Of a stretch of 64,000 nucleotides of DNA, positions 27,258 through 37,236 are shown in pieces. The stretch is taken from positions 1-64,000 of the forward strand of contig JBKEBQ010000043.1 of the NCBI GenBank assembly GCA_047973225.1, written 5' to 3'. The stretch is from JBKEBQ01 sp047973225 (lineage in GTDB: Bacteria; Bacillota_I; Bacilli_A; Erysipelotrichales; Erysipelotrichaceae). How positions within the stretch are numbered: position 1 is the stretch's first letter; the number at the start of each line of letters is the position of its first letter. The notes under the pieces were generated by a model, which made no database searches, was not told the origin of the DNA, and saw only the letters and a list, made by a program, of their open reading frames with translations. A program made the translations under genes and the position numbers.

Positions 27258-29496
27258 ATGAGAAAAATTTCACTTATTGGATTAAAAAATACATAGGGAT
27301 GATACTTATCGTTATGCAGGGTATACTTATTACCCTGCTAATGATTGTATCTTTGAATCAGTAATATTTAAGTGGTTGGCAAAATTATTTAAATATGGAT
27401 ACTGCACTGACGCTACATATAAAAAATGTAGATGCGGAAGCTTCATTCAACACCGAAAGCTATCTTCTTGATTTCGTACGAGATAATAATCCATTCATCG
27501 CCCGTCATGATGCGATGTTAGATAAAGATGGATACTTTAGTGGTATAAAACTTGGAGTCTATGGTGATACAGATGTAAATGATGTTTCATTTGATTTTCT
27601 TAATCAAAAAATATTAGATAAAAGAAATTTATCTCTTTTGTTGAATGCAGAAAATCAAAAAAGTACATTAGGGGTAGGGACGGGAAGCATAAATAGTCTT
27701 GAAAATATTCCCTCTTTTCGTTTTTTTGAACGAGTTGTTATAAAAAAACTTCCTCAATTATGGCAAGAAACCAAAACAATAAATGGAACATATAGAATTA
27801 TTGGATTTTCTTCAAATTCCAAAAGAATGAGTTTATAAAAGAATTATCAATTGTTTGTGGGAATAATGAAGAATCGTTACTTAAGTCATCTAGTGGTGTT
27901 AGTGGGGATAGCAGCTCTAAAGAAAGAGTTTTATTAATTTTGTTAGTTGCGCAGATTTTTTAAAATACAATATTTTTTGTAATTACAGCTGTGAAAAGTT
28001 TATATAGACAGGGAACACTAACACTATTAGGTTGGTCGCGGTTTTCTTTTTCAAAGCAAATATTAAGCGATTTTTTTGTTAGCTCATTGTTTTGTATACC
28101 TTTTTTGATGATTTTTGGATAGGCATTTTCGGGATGGCCTCATTTTTTTCCGTTATTAATTAGTTATTTAGCGTTGGCCGGTATATTTAATCATTTGATC
28201 AGTTCAATTGAATTGATAATTGCATCGATCATTTTAATGCTAAATAAGCCTTTGGATGCGCTTCATGGTATACTACCAGCTAAACCGTTATATGTACTAG
28301 GAATTTTTGCTTATATATTTATTAATCTTGGACTTTTATTTTGCAGTTATGCAGTCGATACGCCGATGATGAAGCTTTCGGAAAATCATAGTACTTCAAA
28401 AAAATGGGCTAATGTTTCAGAATACCAAATAGTAAACTCGACTTCAGTTGGAGAGGATTTTACCACGTTCGCTGCTGAGAGTAAGACGTTACATTAAGAC
28501 TTTTATAATTGGTATGCTTCAATTGCGAACCAAAAAGGTGTATATATAATACATACGGAATTTTACAATCATGAACAATTACAAGAATGGAAAGAAAATG
28601 CAGTTTATCGATATAATTCACCAAAAAAAGAATTTTGGTCTTTTACGCTATCGCCAAATTACGCGAAAGAAATAGGAATAGAAATTTCAGACGAAGCCAT
28701 AGCAGAAGCTAAGAATGGGAAACGAGTATATGTATTGCCTAGTACTCTAACATTAAAAGAATCAAAAAAAAAATGCAGAAATGGATTATTGAAGCGGATA
28801 CAAAAAGTATAAATAAAAAAGAAGATATTTCTACAAAATTCACATTACAACAAGAATTTTTATTTTTATCATATGAAGTGCAAAATGAACTTTTTACTTG
28901 GAGCGTTAATGGCAATGATTCTGTAAGTGTAGTTGATCCTATAGTTTATATTGCTACGCCAGAAAATATGTCCTATTATGAAAATGAAAGTTTGATGGCT
29001 AATGGCTAATGGTTTTGATGGATATATAAAATTTGCTAATCAGGATATAAAGGAAAAGTTGACAGATGTTAAAATCATGAGTGATTTTCATTTAGATGAT
29101 AATATGTTGATTTTTGAAAAAGTAGAAAGATATATTGATGGATTACAAAAAAACCTATGGCTGACAATCATGTGGTACGGAATATCTTTTTTACTGCTTA
29201 TGTCGATAGCGGTTGCGATTTTAATTACATTGGCTTGGATTTATCGGATTGTGAATAGGGAAAAAATTAATGTAAAAAAATTCTTGGGTTTTAATTTTTG
29301 GAAATTATACAGGTTTCCTATTTTGTGTTTGGTCGGCTTTTCTGTACTGGAACTTATATTTATGATCACAATGCGCTCGAAATTTGGATTATTGATTTTG
29401 TGTACTAATCTTTTTATTCAATTCTTGATATTGTGGAGATATATGATGAAAACGGATATGAAGCAAATTTTAATTTCATTTAAAGGAGGTGAATGA
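27258..29496 (+). pseudogene. DUF1430 bacteriocin-associated membrane protein, broken
   Basis: Pieces in three frames read together as one long multispanning protein of the DUF1430 type that accompanies lactococcin 972 bacteriocins. N-terminal membrane helix (ILITLLMIVSLN), extracytoplasmic domain, repeated membrane segments around 27940-28370, a second extracytoplasmic domain (28500-29130) and C-terminal helices to 29496. Lesions seen: in-frame stops at 27362, 27961, 28120 and 28495, frame changes near 27290, 27820 and 28770 (A-run), and a 7-bp tandem duplication at 28997. The start ATG 27258 has AGAGG before it. The role would be immunity or transport with the following ATPase; it cannot work in this state. 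Confidence 0.8.
28997..29010 (+). repeat. 7-bp tandem duplication that breaks the frame
   Basis: GGCTAAT occurs twice in a row. Removing one copy restores the frame of the DUF1430 gene across this point. Confidence 0.8.
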
Positions 29497-29497
29497 C

Positions 29498-30145
29498 ATG
29501 AAAATGGTCGAGCTAAATAACATTACAAAAAAATATGGAAAAAGAGTTATATTGAATAACCTATCTTTTTACGTTAACGAAGGAGAAATAATTTCGCTAG
29601 TTGGACCTTCTGGTTGTGGAAAATCAACAATTTTGAATATGATTGGATTATTGGAAACATATGATCGTGGAGAAATTAAAATAAAGGGAAATATTTTACC
29701 TAAAATAGAAAGCTTTAAAGCGACAAGGTTAAGAAGAAATGAAATTAATTACTTATTTCAATCATATGCTTTGATATCGGATATGACGATAAATCAAAAT
29801 TTATTATTAGCAATGTATTTTTTAAATATGACAGAAAAAATTAAACAACAAAAAATAGATAATATCTTATCACGTGTGGGTCTTTTTGATTTGAAACATG
29901 AATTCATCAATACGCTATCTGGTGGTGAACAACAGAGGGTAGCACTAGTAAGAACGATATTAAAACCCGGAAATATTATTTTAGCTGATGAGCCTACGGG
30001 TTCTTTGGATAGTCAAGCGAGCGACACAGTATTTCGTTTATTGAAAAAACTGTGTAGGGAATATGGAAAGACAGCAATTATTGTTACACATGATTTAACA
30101 TTGGCTTCAAAAACGGATAGAATTATAGAGTTAGAAAAACTATGA
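29498..30145 (+). CDS. ABC transporter ATPase, lactococcin 972 group
   Basis: A 215-aa ATP-binding protein, intact. Walker A GPSGCGKST near residue 36, Q-loop LFQSYAL, signature LSGGEQQR near 140, Walker B IILADEPTGSLD near 165 and switch His in IVTHDL. It resembles the LolD/MacB class and, by position behind a DUF1430 gene and a bacteriocin, the lactococcin 972-type export or immunity ATPase. ATG 29498 is 7 bases after a perfect AAAGGAGGT. It is the only gene of the locus with no lesion. Without its membrane partner it may be relic or serve another permease. Confidence 0.88.
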   Translation: MKMVELNNITKKYGKRVILNNLSFYVNEGEIISLVGPSGCGKSTILNMIGLLETYDRGEIKIKGNILPKIESFKATRLRRNEINYLFQSYALISDMTINQNLLLAMYFLNMTEKIKQQKIDNILSRVGLFDLKHEFINTLSGGEQQRVALVRTILKPGNIILADEPTGSLDSQASDTVFRLLKKLCREYGKTAIIVTHDLTLASKTDRIIELEKL

Positions 30146-30267
30146 TTTATAAAAAAATTCGCTAAATCCAATCAAAATAGCTAGTTAAGGAAAAACTCCA
30201 TATCGATATGCATATGCAGTATTTAAATCTATAGTATCAGCCATTTTTAAAAATGACTTAAAATTCT

Positions 30268-31649
30268 CTAAACATTAGCACCATTTTGAAGGTGCTTTTG
30301 TTTTGCTTGAAATTGAGCGAATGAATCACTTTTCCAGAGATGAGTCATCGGTGGTATATATTTTCTTTTAGTTTGTTCCACAATAGGTTCATTTTCTAAC
30401 TCCTTCGAGAATTTTTCATGCATTGCTACTTCTACTAATCCATATACTTTATCATCTACACTCATATATGTGTTTTGATCAAATGCTTCTATAATCATAC
30501 ATTTAGTTTTAGGTCTAAATAATGGTTTCGTATGACAATTGTTAACAGGGATATAGTATTTATTTTTATATTTCATACAATTTCCATTATCCACTACTCT
30601 ATGTGACAACACGGCTAAAGTATGATTTATAGTTTTTGCACTTGGTTGCTTTTCAAATGCGTTTAAGCTATTATTTATACATAGAGCGAATTGCTGATTA
30701 AATTTTTTTTTACGCAGAGGTTTAAAAAGGCGTTGGCTTCCTCTATACTTTTTATATTAGCTCTTCTAAGTTCGATAAGAAGCCGTGATTGTAATGTTTG
30801 ATTTAATCTTTCCACACGTCCTTTAGATTGCGCTATACTTGTAGTTTTAATTTCAACACCCAATTGATTACATGCATAAGCAAATTGTGTAAATGTGTCT
30901 CCGTTATCAAGTAAGGTGTTTTTTTCTTTTGTATTCAAAAACCGTACGTCGATCTGTGTAAAACATACACGGAATGCCATGGTTATTAAGGATTTGATAA
31001 AAAACATGATAGTATCCACAGAGGGTTTCTTGTGTATCAAAATATGCCCCAACAATTTCACCACTAGCATCATCAATGGCTACATGTAGATGCCATAATA
31101 CACCACGCATCCACATATATTCACTTGCATCCATTTGGATCATTTCGCCTTTAAATTTGCATCTAGATCTTCTTCGGTGCGCATCTAATTTATCAAGTGT
31201 TGCTATTTTTTCTTGCATCAACTTTTGCACTTTACGTGAATGCGTATTGTGCTCTAAAGATATAAGATACTTTTTCATTGTCTTTTTCGTTTAGCGTTTG
31301 GCTTTAGGCGATACTACATGTTTTTCTCTTAGCCATCTATTTAAAGTGGAATCAGAGACTTTGATATGTAAGTCAACAAAGACAATTTTACAGAAATGAC
31401 AAGATTTGTATCTTGGAAACCATTAATATACATATCAACAATTTTTTGCTTATCTTCATTTGAAAAAATCACTGCAGGTTTTCTACCTCTATTTTTGTGT
31501 CTAAATCCTTGTTTACCTTGATTTTTATAAACAATAACCAATCGCTTAAATCGTGCGTCTTGTACATTGTAGTTTACGCATAGCAACATTTTTATTATCA
31601 TTCGTATCAATTAGTTTCTTTATTACTTCATATTTTTTAATTCCTGCAT
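30268..31649 (-). pseudogene. ISNCY-like transposase with integrase core, broken
   Basis: Reading on the minus strand through several frames gives one transposase. N-terminal helix-turn-helix: MQELK near 31649, KKYEVIKKLID, then GKQGFRHKNRGRKP near 31500. HFCKIVFVDLHIKVSDSTLNRWLREKH follows near 31390-31310 in pieces. The DDE part has QMDASEYMWM, HGIPCMFYTDRRTVFEYKR and SKGRVERLNQTLQ with its catalytic Glu. The C-terminal region reads VLSHRVVDNG and KYIPPMTHLWK, an ISNCY-family feature. Frame changes near 31640, 31555, 31390, 30925 and in an A-run near 30708, plus a stop near 31290, kill it. No clear terminal inverted repeats were found. Confidence 0.85.
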
Positions 31650-31769
31650 TGTTAGCTCTACCTCTCTTATAATTACCTCATCTTTCATAGATGGTAATCA
31701 TACAACTGTATGGAGACATTTTCAATATTGGTATACGGATACATTATCATATGAACCACACGATTTACC

Positions 31770-31806
31770 AAAAAAGTAAAATGCATTGTCAAAATAGAGC
31801 TTATAT
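31770..31806 (+). repeat. Right copy of 37-bp direct repeat
   Basis: Second copy of 26823-26859, 35 of 37 identical. It also ends a reading frame with Lys-Lys-stop. It contains the TTGTCA (31786-31791) that serves as -35 for rpsB. Confidence 0.85.
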
Positions 31807-31814
31807 GCTATCAT
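31786..31814 (+). promoter_or_regulatory. rpsB promoter
   Basis: TTGTCA (31786-31791), exactly 17 bp, TATCAT (31809-31814). The left repeat copy has the same TTGTCA but no -10 box behind it. Confidence 0.65.
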
Positions 31815-31820
31815 ATATAA

Positions 31821-31948
31821 GCACGTTTTGTGCATAACAACATACACACATCATGGATTGGTTGATCCGTGCTCTAGCATAAATAAGCTTGCGAAGATGA
31901 GTTATCAACCCTAGAAATGATGGCGGAGTAACGGAAAGAGAGGCTATT
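31821..31948 (+). promoter_or_regulatory. rpsB 5' leader with hairpins
   Basis: A leader of about 128 bases. GCAC-GTTTT-GTGC and GGAT-TGGTTG-ATCC form two small hairpins. Control of rpsB by S2 through its leader is known in bacteria, so this is a candidate regulatory RNA, untested here. AAAGAGAGG is the ribosome binding site. Confidence 0.4.
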
Positions 31949-32938
31949 ATGGCTATTGTATCAATGAGACAGTTATTAGAAGCAGGTGTTCACTTTGGTC
32001 ACCAAACAAGAAGATGGGATCCAAAAATGAAACCATTTATTCACGCTTCAAGAAATGGTGTTCACATCATTAATTTGGAGGAAAGCGAAAAATATATAGA
32101 AATCGCTTATAACAAATTAAAAGAAATTTCAGAAAAAGGTGGAAAAGTATTATTTGTTGGAACAAAAAAACAAGCACAACAAGCAATTGTGGAAGAAGCG
32201 TTACGTTCTGGGAGCTTTTTTGTTAATCAAAGATGGCTTGGAGGATTGTTGACAAACTATCGTACAATTCAAAAACGTGTACGCCGCTTGGTTGAAATTG
32301 AGGAAATGGAATCAAGTGGATTAATTGAAGTATATACAAAAAAGGAACAAGCACAATATCGTAAACAAAAAAATCGTTTAGAAAACTTCTTAGGTGGGAT
32401 TAAAGAAATGAAAAAGCTACCAAATGCTTTGTTTATTATTGATCCAAAAGAAGAGCAAAATGCGGTTGCTGAAGCGAAAAAATTAGGAATTCCAGTATTT
32501 GCAATGATCGATACGAACTGTGATCCTGAAATGGTAGATTACCCTATTCCTGCAAATGATGATGCAATGCGCTCTATCAAATTGATGACGACATTAATGG
32601 CAGATGCCATTATTGAAGCAAAGGGTGGATTGTTATCATTAGCACATAGTTGTGATAATGATACAGAAGCAGATGTAACCATGGCAGATGTTATTATCAA
32701 TGTAGAAAAACAAATTGCAGAACAAGAGAAGAGAAGACGTCAAAAATATGAAGAAAGACGTGCACGTTTCGCAAACAGACGCAATGATCGCAATTCTCGA
32801 CCTTACGATCGCAACCGTTCTAATCACACTCCTAGAAGAGATGAACAACATGCAAATACTGCAACAAAATCGGTTACTTCTGCAGAAGTCAAAACAGAGG
32901 CAAAGGCAGAAACACCAAAAGCAACAAACGCTGATTAA
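31949..32938 (+). CDS. rpsB: 30S ribosomal protein S2 with long C-terminal tail
   Basis: S2 core: [81 protein letters not shown]. The protein is 329 aa, while many S2 proteins are about 230-260 aa. The extra part, after roughly residue 250, is Arg/Lys/Glu- then Asn/Arg-rich and ends in Ala/Thr/Lys/Glu repeats. This looks disordered and may contact rRNA. S2 is needed for S1 docking and late 30S assembly. tsf follows 32 bases later in the usual pair. Confidence 0.96.
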   Translation: MAIVSMRQLLEAGVHFGHQTRRWDPKMKPFIHASRNGVHIINLEESEKYIEIAYNKLKEISEKGGKVLFVGTKKQAQQAIVEEALRSGSFFVNQRWLGGLLTNYRTIQKRVRRLVEIEEMESSGLIEVYTKKEQAQYRKQKNRLENFLGGIKEMKKLPNALFIIDPKEEQNAVAEAKKLGIPVFAMIDTNCDPEMVDYPIPANDDAMRSIKLMTTLMADAIIEAKGGLLSLAHSCDNDTEADVTMADVIINVEKQIAEQEKRRRQKYEERRARFANRRNDRNSRPYDRNRSNHTPRRDEQHANTATKSVTSAEVKTEAKAETPKATNAD

Positions 32939-32970
32939 AATAGCATAAAAAGGAAAAAAGGAGTATTATT

Positions 32971-33861
32971 ATGAATATTACGGCAAGTATGGTAAAAGAA
33001 TTAAGAGAAAGAACTAGCGCAGGCATGATGGATTGTAAAAAAGCCTTAAGTGAATGTGATGGCGATATGGATAAAGCAATCGATTGGTTGCGTGAAAAAG
33101 GAATGTCACAAGCAGCAAAAAAATCAGGACGCATTGCGGCAGAAGGATTGTCAAGAGTTGCGGTTGAAGGAAATACAGCTGTTATTTTCGAAGTGAATTC
33201 AGAAACAGACTTCGTTGCTAAAAACGAACAATTTCTTGAATTATTGGAAAACATCAAAGCAACTTTATTTACTTCAAAACCATCATCTTTAGAGGCTGCT
33301 CTAGCTTGTGAAAACAATGGTGAAACATTAGAAACGATGATTGTCAATGCAACAGCAACCATTGGTGAAAAAATTACACTTAGAAGATTGGAAGTTGTTG
33401 AAAAAACAGATGATCAAGTCTTTGGCGCTTATATGCATATGGGTGGATCCATTTCGGCACTTGCAGTGCTAAATGGAAGTGATGCTGAAGTAGCAAAAAA
33501 CATTGCGATGCAAGTTGCTTCAATGGCTCCTCAATTTATCAATCGTGAAGAAATGCCACAATCGTTAATTGATCACGAAAGAAAAATTCAAGAAGAAATT
33601 TTAAAAAACGATGACACTTTGAATTCAAAACCTGAAAATGTACTGAAAGGTATTTTAGAGGGGCGTGTTTCTAAAACACTTCAAGAAATTAGTCTAGTTG
33701 ATCAAGTCTACTTTAAAGACAGTAATTTAAAAGTGGGACAATATGTAAAACAGGCAAATGCTTCTGTTCAATCTTTTATTCGCTATGTTGTTGGTGAAGG
33801 AATTGAAAAAAGAGAAGAAAACTTTGCTGAGGAAGTGATGAGTCAAATTAATAACAAGTAA
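32971..33861 (+). CDS. tsf: Elongation factor Ts
   Basis: EF-Ts, 296 aa, exchanges nucleotide on EF-Tu. The N-terminal UBA-like domain has VKELRERTSAGMMDCKKAL, followed by NSETDFVAKNEQF, the EF-Tu contact region, and a dimerisation-type second half (YMHMGGSISALAVL). RBS AAAAAGGAG precedes ATG 32971. The transcript ends in the terminator that follows. Confidence 0.97.
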   Translation: MNITASMVKELRERTSAGMMDCKKALSECDGDMDKAIDWLREKGMSQAAKKSGRIAAEGLSRVAVEGNTAVIFEVNSETDFVAKNEQFLELLENIKATLFTSKPSSLEAALACENNGETLETMIVNATATIGEKITLRRLEVVEKTDDQVFGAYMHMGGSISALAVLNGSDAEVAKNIAMQVASMAPQFINREEMPQSLIDHERKIQEEILKNDDTLNSKPENVLKGILEGRVSKTLQEISLVDQVYFKDSNLKVGQYVKQANASVQSFIRYVVGEGIEKREENFAEEVMSQINNK

Positions 33862-33869
33862 TATAAATT

Positions 33870-33898
33870 AACGAAATTGAAAGATTTCGTTTTTTTTT
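33870..33898 (+). terminator. tsf terminator
   Basis: AACGAAAT pairs with ATTTCGTT around TGAAAG, followed by a long T-run to 33898. Confidence 0.88.
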
Positions 33899-34200
33899 AT
33901 AATGAACACAGCCTCTTGAAGTTGATGTGGAATGAACATAATAAACCTTATACATATGAAAGAAGCGGACAGCATAGTTGTATTTTTTATTTCAGGTGTT
34001 TTGATGAGGTTTTTGGAAATTTATAATTTGATAGGTATTGTATTTCTTTTATTTGTTGATTGTTACGTATTTTTAACATGGATAAACTTCTCTATTTTTA
34101 CTTTCACAAACTTGATGGAGGACAACTTGTAGGATATAGTTGAATCTATAAACAAAAGTATTTGAACTATCAAATATATTTTCAATGCGAATGGACAAAT
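33899..34200. other. Intergenic stretch before the GH3 gene
   Basis: AT-rich. It holds a 66-codon frame (33932-34132) with hydrophobic residues, no good ribosome binding site and no family resemblance, so it is not called a gene. Confidence 0.4.
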
Positions 34201-34228
34201 TTGAAATTGATAATAGAAATGTTATACT
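34201..34228 (+). promoter_or_regulatory. GH3 gene promoter
   Basis: TTGAAA (34201-34206), 16 bp, TATACT (34223-34228) with a TGT extended -10. The leader to the GTG start is about 130 bases. Confidence 0.65.
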
Positions 34229-34365
34229 GTACTTAATGAGACAAGTTAATTGTGTTGGATTGTAACTGGGAAAGGACATACCAATCGAAATTTGATCTGT
34301 TTTTGTCTTTTTGTGTGAAGAGAATCCCCATATTAGATTGTTTTTTAAAAAAGGAGGATTTTGTA

Positions 34366-36846
34366 GTGAAAAAGGTTTTTATTTTTTTGGTGGTGGGATG
34401 TATCATCACCTCAATTTTATGGGGAAGCAGTATGGCAGTAGATGCAACAACGCGTGTTGACGATTTATTAGCGAAGATGAGTACGAAGCAAAAGATTGCA
34501 CAGATGCTAATGCCTGATTTTCGTCAATGGAAAACAGCTGATGAAACCAGTGTTAGCGATTTAGAGGTAATGAATGAAGAGGTTGCAACCATTGTTGATC
34601 AATATGATTTAGGTGGTGTCATTTTATTTGCAAAGAATGTCAAAAGTACCGAACAAACCGGACGTTTACCGTCAGCTTACCAGGACGCAGCAATTCATAA
34701 TGCTGCTGGCAATGGCGAAATCCCCTTATTACTAACAGTTGATCAAGAGGGAGGTATTGTATATCGATTGGGTAGTGGGACAGCACTTCCAGGGAACATG
34801 GCTATTGGTGCAACACGGAGTGTTGACGATGCCAAAAATGTAGGGGAAATTATTGGGCGAGAGGTTTCTTCACTGGGGATGAATGTGAATTTTGCTCCTG
34901 TTATGGATGTCAATAATAATCCGTTAAATCCTGTGATTGGACTTCGCTCAATTTCAAGTGATGCAAATTTAGTCGCGCAATTGGCAATTCCGATGATGCA
35001 AGGAGTGCAATCATATAATGTAGCAACGTCAGCTAAACATTTTCCCGGACATGGAGATACAGCTACGGATTCACATAGTGGACTTCCGCTTGTAAATAAG
35101 TCTTATGAGGAATTAAAAGCATTAGAATTAGTCCCATTTCAAGCAGCGGTAGATAATGGCGTAGATATGTTGATGACTGCGCATATCCAATATCCACAAA
35201 TTGACTCGACGAGTGTTGTTTCAATAAGTAGTGGTGAAGAAATCTATCTTCCGGCAACATTATCAAAAAAAATATTAACGGATGTTGTTCGTAAGGATAT
35301 GAATTTTGATGGGATTGTTATTACTGATGCGATGAATATGAGTGCTATTTCATCTAATTTTGGAGAAATAGAAGCTATTGAAATGGCTATTTATGCTGGA
35401 GCCGATATTGTCTTAATGCCTACAACACTGCGCTCACAAGCAGATATAACAAAACTAGATGCAGTTTTTACTCATTTACTTAGTAAAGCGCAAGCTGATT
35501 CAAAATTTATGTCTAGAGTAGATGAATCAGTGACTAGAATTTTAGAATTAAAAGAAAAACGCGGAATTTTAGATTATCAAGCCAATAATACATCAATGGA
35601 TGATAAATTAGCCAAAGCCAACCAAGAAGTTGGTTCGGATTTAAATCGATCTTTGGAAAGAAGAATTGCTAGAGATGCTGTCACCATAACTAAAAACGAA
35701 GAAAATGTGCTACCAATTAAAGTGAAATCAGATGATAAAGTTTTAATGTTGGCAGCATATAATAATGAAATCCCCGGCATGAAATTAGCAATCAATAGAA
35801 TGATGAGTGAGGGAAACTTTTCAAGTAACGCTACTGTGGAATATCTACGCTATTCTTCTTCATCAACGCTGGATGATTTTAAAACACAAATAGATGATAG
35901 CCAATATGTAGTAGTTATTTCAGAGATTGGAAGTACTTCGCAATTGAAACCGACCCATTGGTTAACAAAGATGCCTAGTGAAATTATTGATTATGCAAAT
36001 ACAAAAAATGTTGATTCTGTGATTTTGAGTATTTCTAAACCATATGATACCGCCAACTATCCACATGCTAAAGCAATTTTAGCTGTATATGGAAATAAAG
36101 GGATGGATCCTACAGAAAATTTGCAACCAGATGCAGCTTTTGGTCCTAATATTCCAGCAGGAGTTGAAATTATTTTTGGAAATGCGGATGCGAAGGGAAA
36201 ATTACCAGTAGATGTTCCTGCCATTAATCAAAATCACGATATTGATATAAGTAAAATCGCTTATCCTTTCGGATACGGACTAACTTATCGAGACCCAGTT
36301 GACGATATTACGTTGAGTTTACCTTCATCAATTAATACAAAAGAAGATTTTTTAGCTACGATTTCTTTAGGTGATTTGCAATCTTTATCAAAACAGGACT
36401 ATCAAGTACAAATTGTTTATGATACTGATTATTTTATGATTAACAATACGAAAAACTCTAAAAAAACGGAAGTAAAAAAAGAAATTATTATACGCAAAAA
36501 AGCAAACGATACTAGCGATATTATCCTAACAATGCAAGGAAAATCTCTAGGGAAAGGGTTAAGTCCGATTCAAACGATAAGAATTATTGATGCTAAAGAT
36601 CGCATCTTTTCTATGGGAGATGGGTATTATATTTCTAATACAGTAGACATCAATGATGTTACAACACCAGATACAGGTGGATCTGGAGATGGTTCTAATA
36701 TTGTAATGATAGATCCAAAAAAACCGACGGTTGGTGTGGAAACAAGTGATATCAGCAATCTGAATGCATATGTACTTACATTTATGGTAACAACATGGGT
36801 GATTTTGCTTGTTGGCTATAAAAAAAGATTTTTCTGTAAAAAATAA
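34366..36846 (+). CDS. Secreted GH3 beta-N-acetylhexosaminidase, membrane anchored
   Basis: An 826-aa glycoside hydrolase family 3 protein. Signal peptide at residues 1-25 (KKVFIFLVVGCIITSILWGSS). The NagZ-type motif KHFPGHGDTATDSHSG near residue 224 carries the Asp-His dyad; the nucleophile Asp is in IVITDAMNM near residue 320. This points to cleavage of GlcNAc from peptidoglycan or glycans. A second C-terminal domain follows (about 430-700), then a Gly/Ser linker, a hydrophobic helix (VLTFMVTTWVILLVGY) and KKRFFCKK, which anchors it in the membrane; no LPxTG is present. GTG 34366 is 8 bases after AAGGAGG. It lies between tsf and pyrH, which are usually adjacent. Confidence 0.9.
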   Translation: MKKVFIFLVVGCIITSILWGSSMAVDATTRVDDLLAKMSTKQKIAQMLMPDFRQWKTADETSVSDLEVMNEEVATIVDQYDLGGVILFAKNVKSTEQTGRLPSAYQDAAIHNAAGNGEIPLLLTVDQEGGIVYRLGSGTALPGNMAIGATRSVDDAKNVGEIIGREVSSLGMNVNFAPVMDVNNNPLNPVIGLRSISSDANLVAQLAIPMMQGVQSYNVATSAKHFPGHGDTATDSHSGLPLVNKSYEELKALELVPFQAAVDNGVDMLMTAHIQYPQIDSTSVVSISSGEEIYLPATLSKKILTDVVRKDMNFDGIVITDAMNMSAISSNFGEIEAIEMAIYAGADIVLMPTTLRSQADITKLDAVFTHLLSKAQADSKFMSRVDESVTRILELKEKRGILDYQANNTSMDDKLAKANQEVGSDLNRSLERRIARDAVTITKNEENVLPIKVKSDDKVLMLAAYNNEIPGMKLAINRMMSEGNFSSNATVEYLRYSSSSTLDDFKTQIDDSQYVVVISEIGSTSQLKPTHWLTKMPSEIIDYANTKNVDSVILSISKPYDTANYPHAKAILAVYGNKGMDPTENLQPDAAFGPNIPAGVEIIFGNADAKGKLPVDVPAINQNHDIDISKIAYPFGYGLTYRDPVDDITLSLPSSINTKEDFLATISLGDLQSLSKQDYQVQIVYDTDYFMINNTKNSKKTEVKKEIIIRKKANDTSDIILTMQGKSLGKGLSPIQTIRIIDAKDRIFSMGDGYYISNTVDINDVTTPDTGGSGDGSNIVMIDPKKPTVGVETSDISNLNAYVLTFMVTTWVILLVGYKKRFFCKK

Positions 36847-36873
36847 TTTGTAATTGCACAATGCTTTGTTGGT

Positions 36874-36906
36874 AAAAAAGTGCCTGAATACGTTCAGCAC
36901 TTTTTT
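36874..36906 (+). terminator. GH3 gene terminator
   Basis: AAAAAGTGCCTGAA pairs with TTCAGCACTTTTT around TACG with one bulged C, ending in T6. Confidence 0.88.
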
Positions 36907-37236
36907 CAGTTTTATATGATGATATGTGCTCATGATCACAGTTATATTCATTTGTACTTGTCTCGCATTTTTTTACAATTTATTATAAGATAGCAGTAAC
37001 AATCCATTCATGGTGAGTTTTATTAAGTAAAGGCTATCTTTCATTGATAAAATTGATTTCAAAATATTTGTTTTGATTCTAATTATTGGGCAGTTGTGTC
37101 TTAAACAAAATGACAATTGATTTTTTTTCATATATTTGATTCATAAAATGTGAGAAATCATTTAGAACAAGTAGAACTTTATTGAGAAATCGTGTATAAT
37201 CATAGAGAAAATGAAACAAAAAAGAGGGAATCATTC
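36907..37236. other. AT-rich spacer with pyrH -10 box
   Basis: No gene is visible. TATAAT at 37195-37200, 36 bases before pyrH, is the likely -10 box; the -35 is poor (TAGAAC at 37172). Confidence 0.45.

Noticed and set aside
27285..27420. Alternative open frame at the start of the DUF1430 relic
   Set aside because: It stays open for over 30 codons but has no membrane-anchor pattern, while the other frame matches the expected N-terminal helix and continues into the conserved body.
33932..34132. 66-codon hydrophobic frame behind tsf
   Set aside because: No good ribosome binding site, no family likeness and unusual composition for a gene; likely chance in AT-rich spacer.
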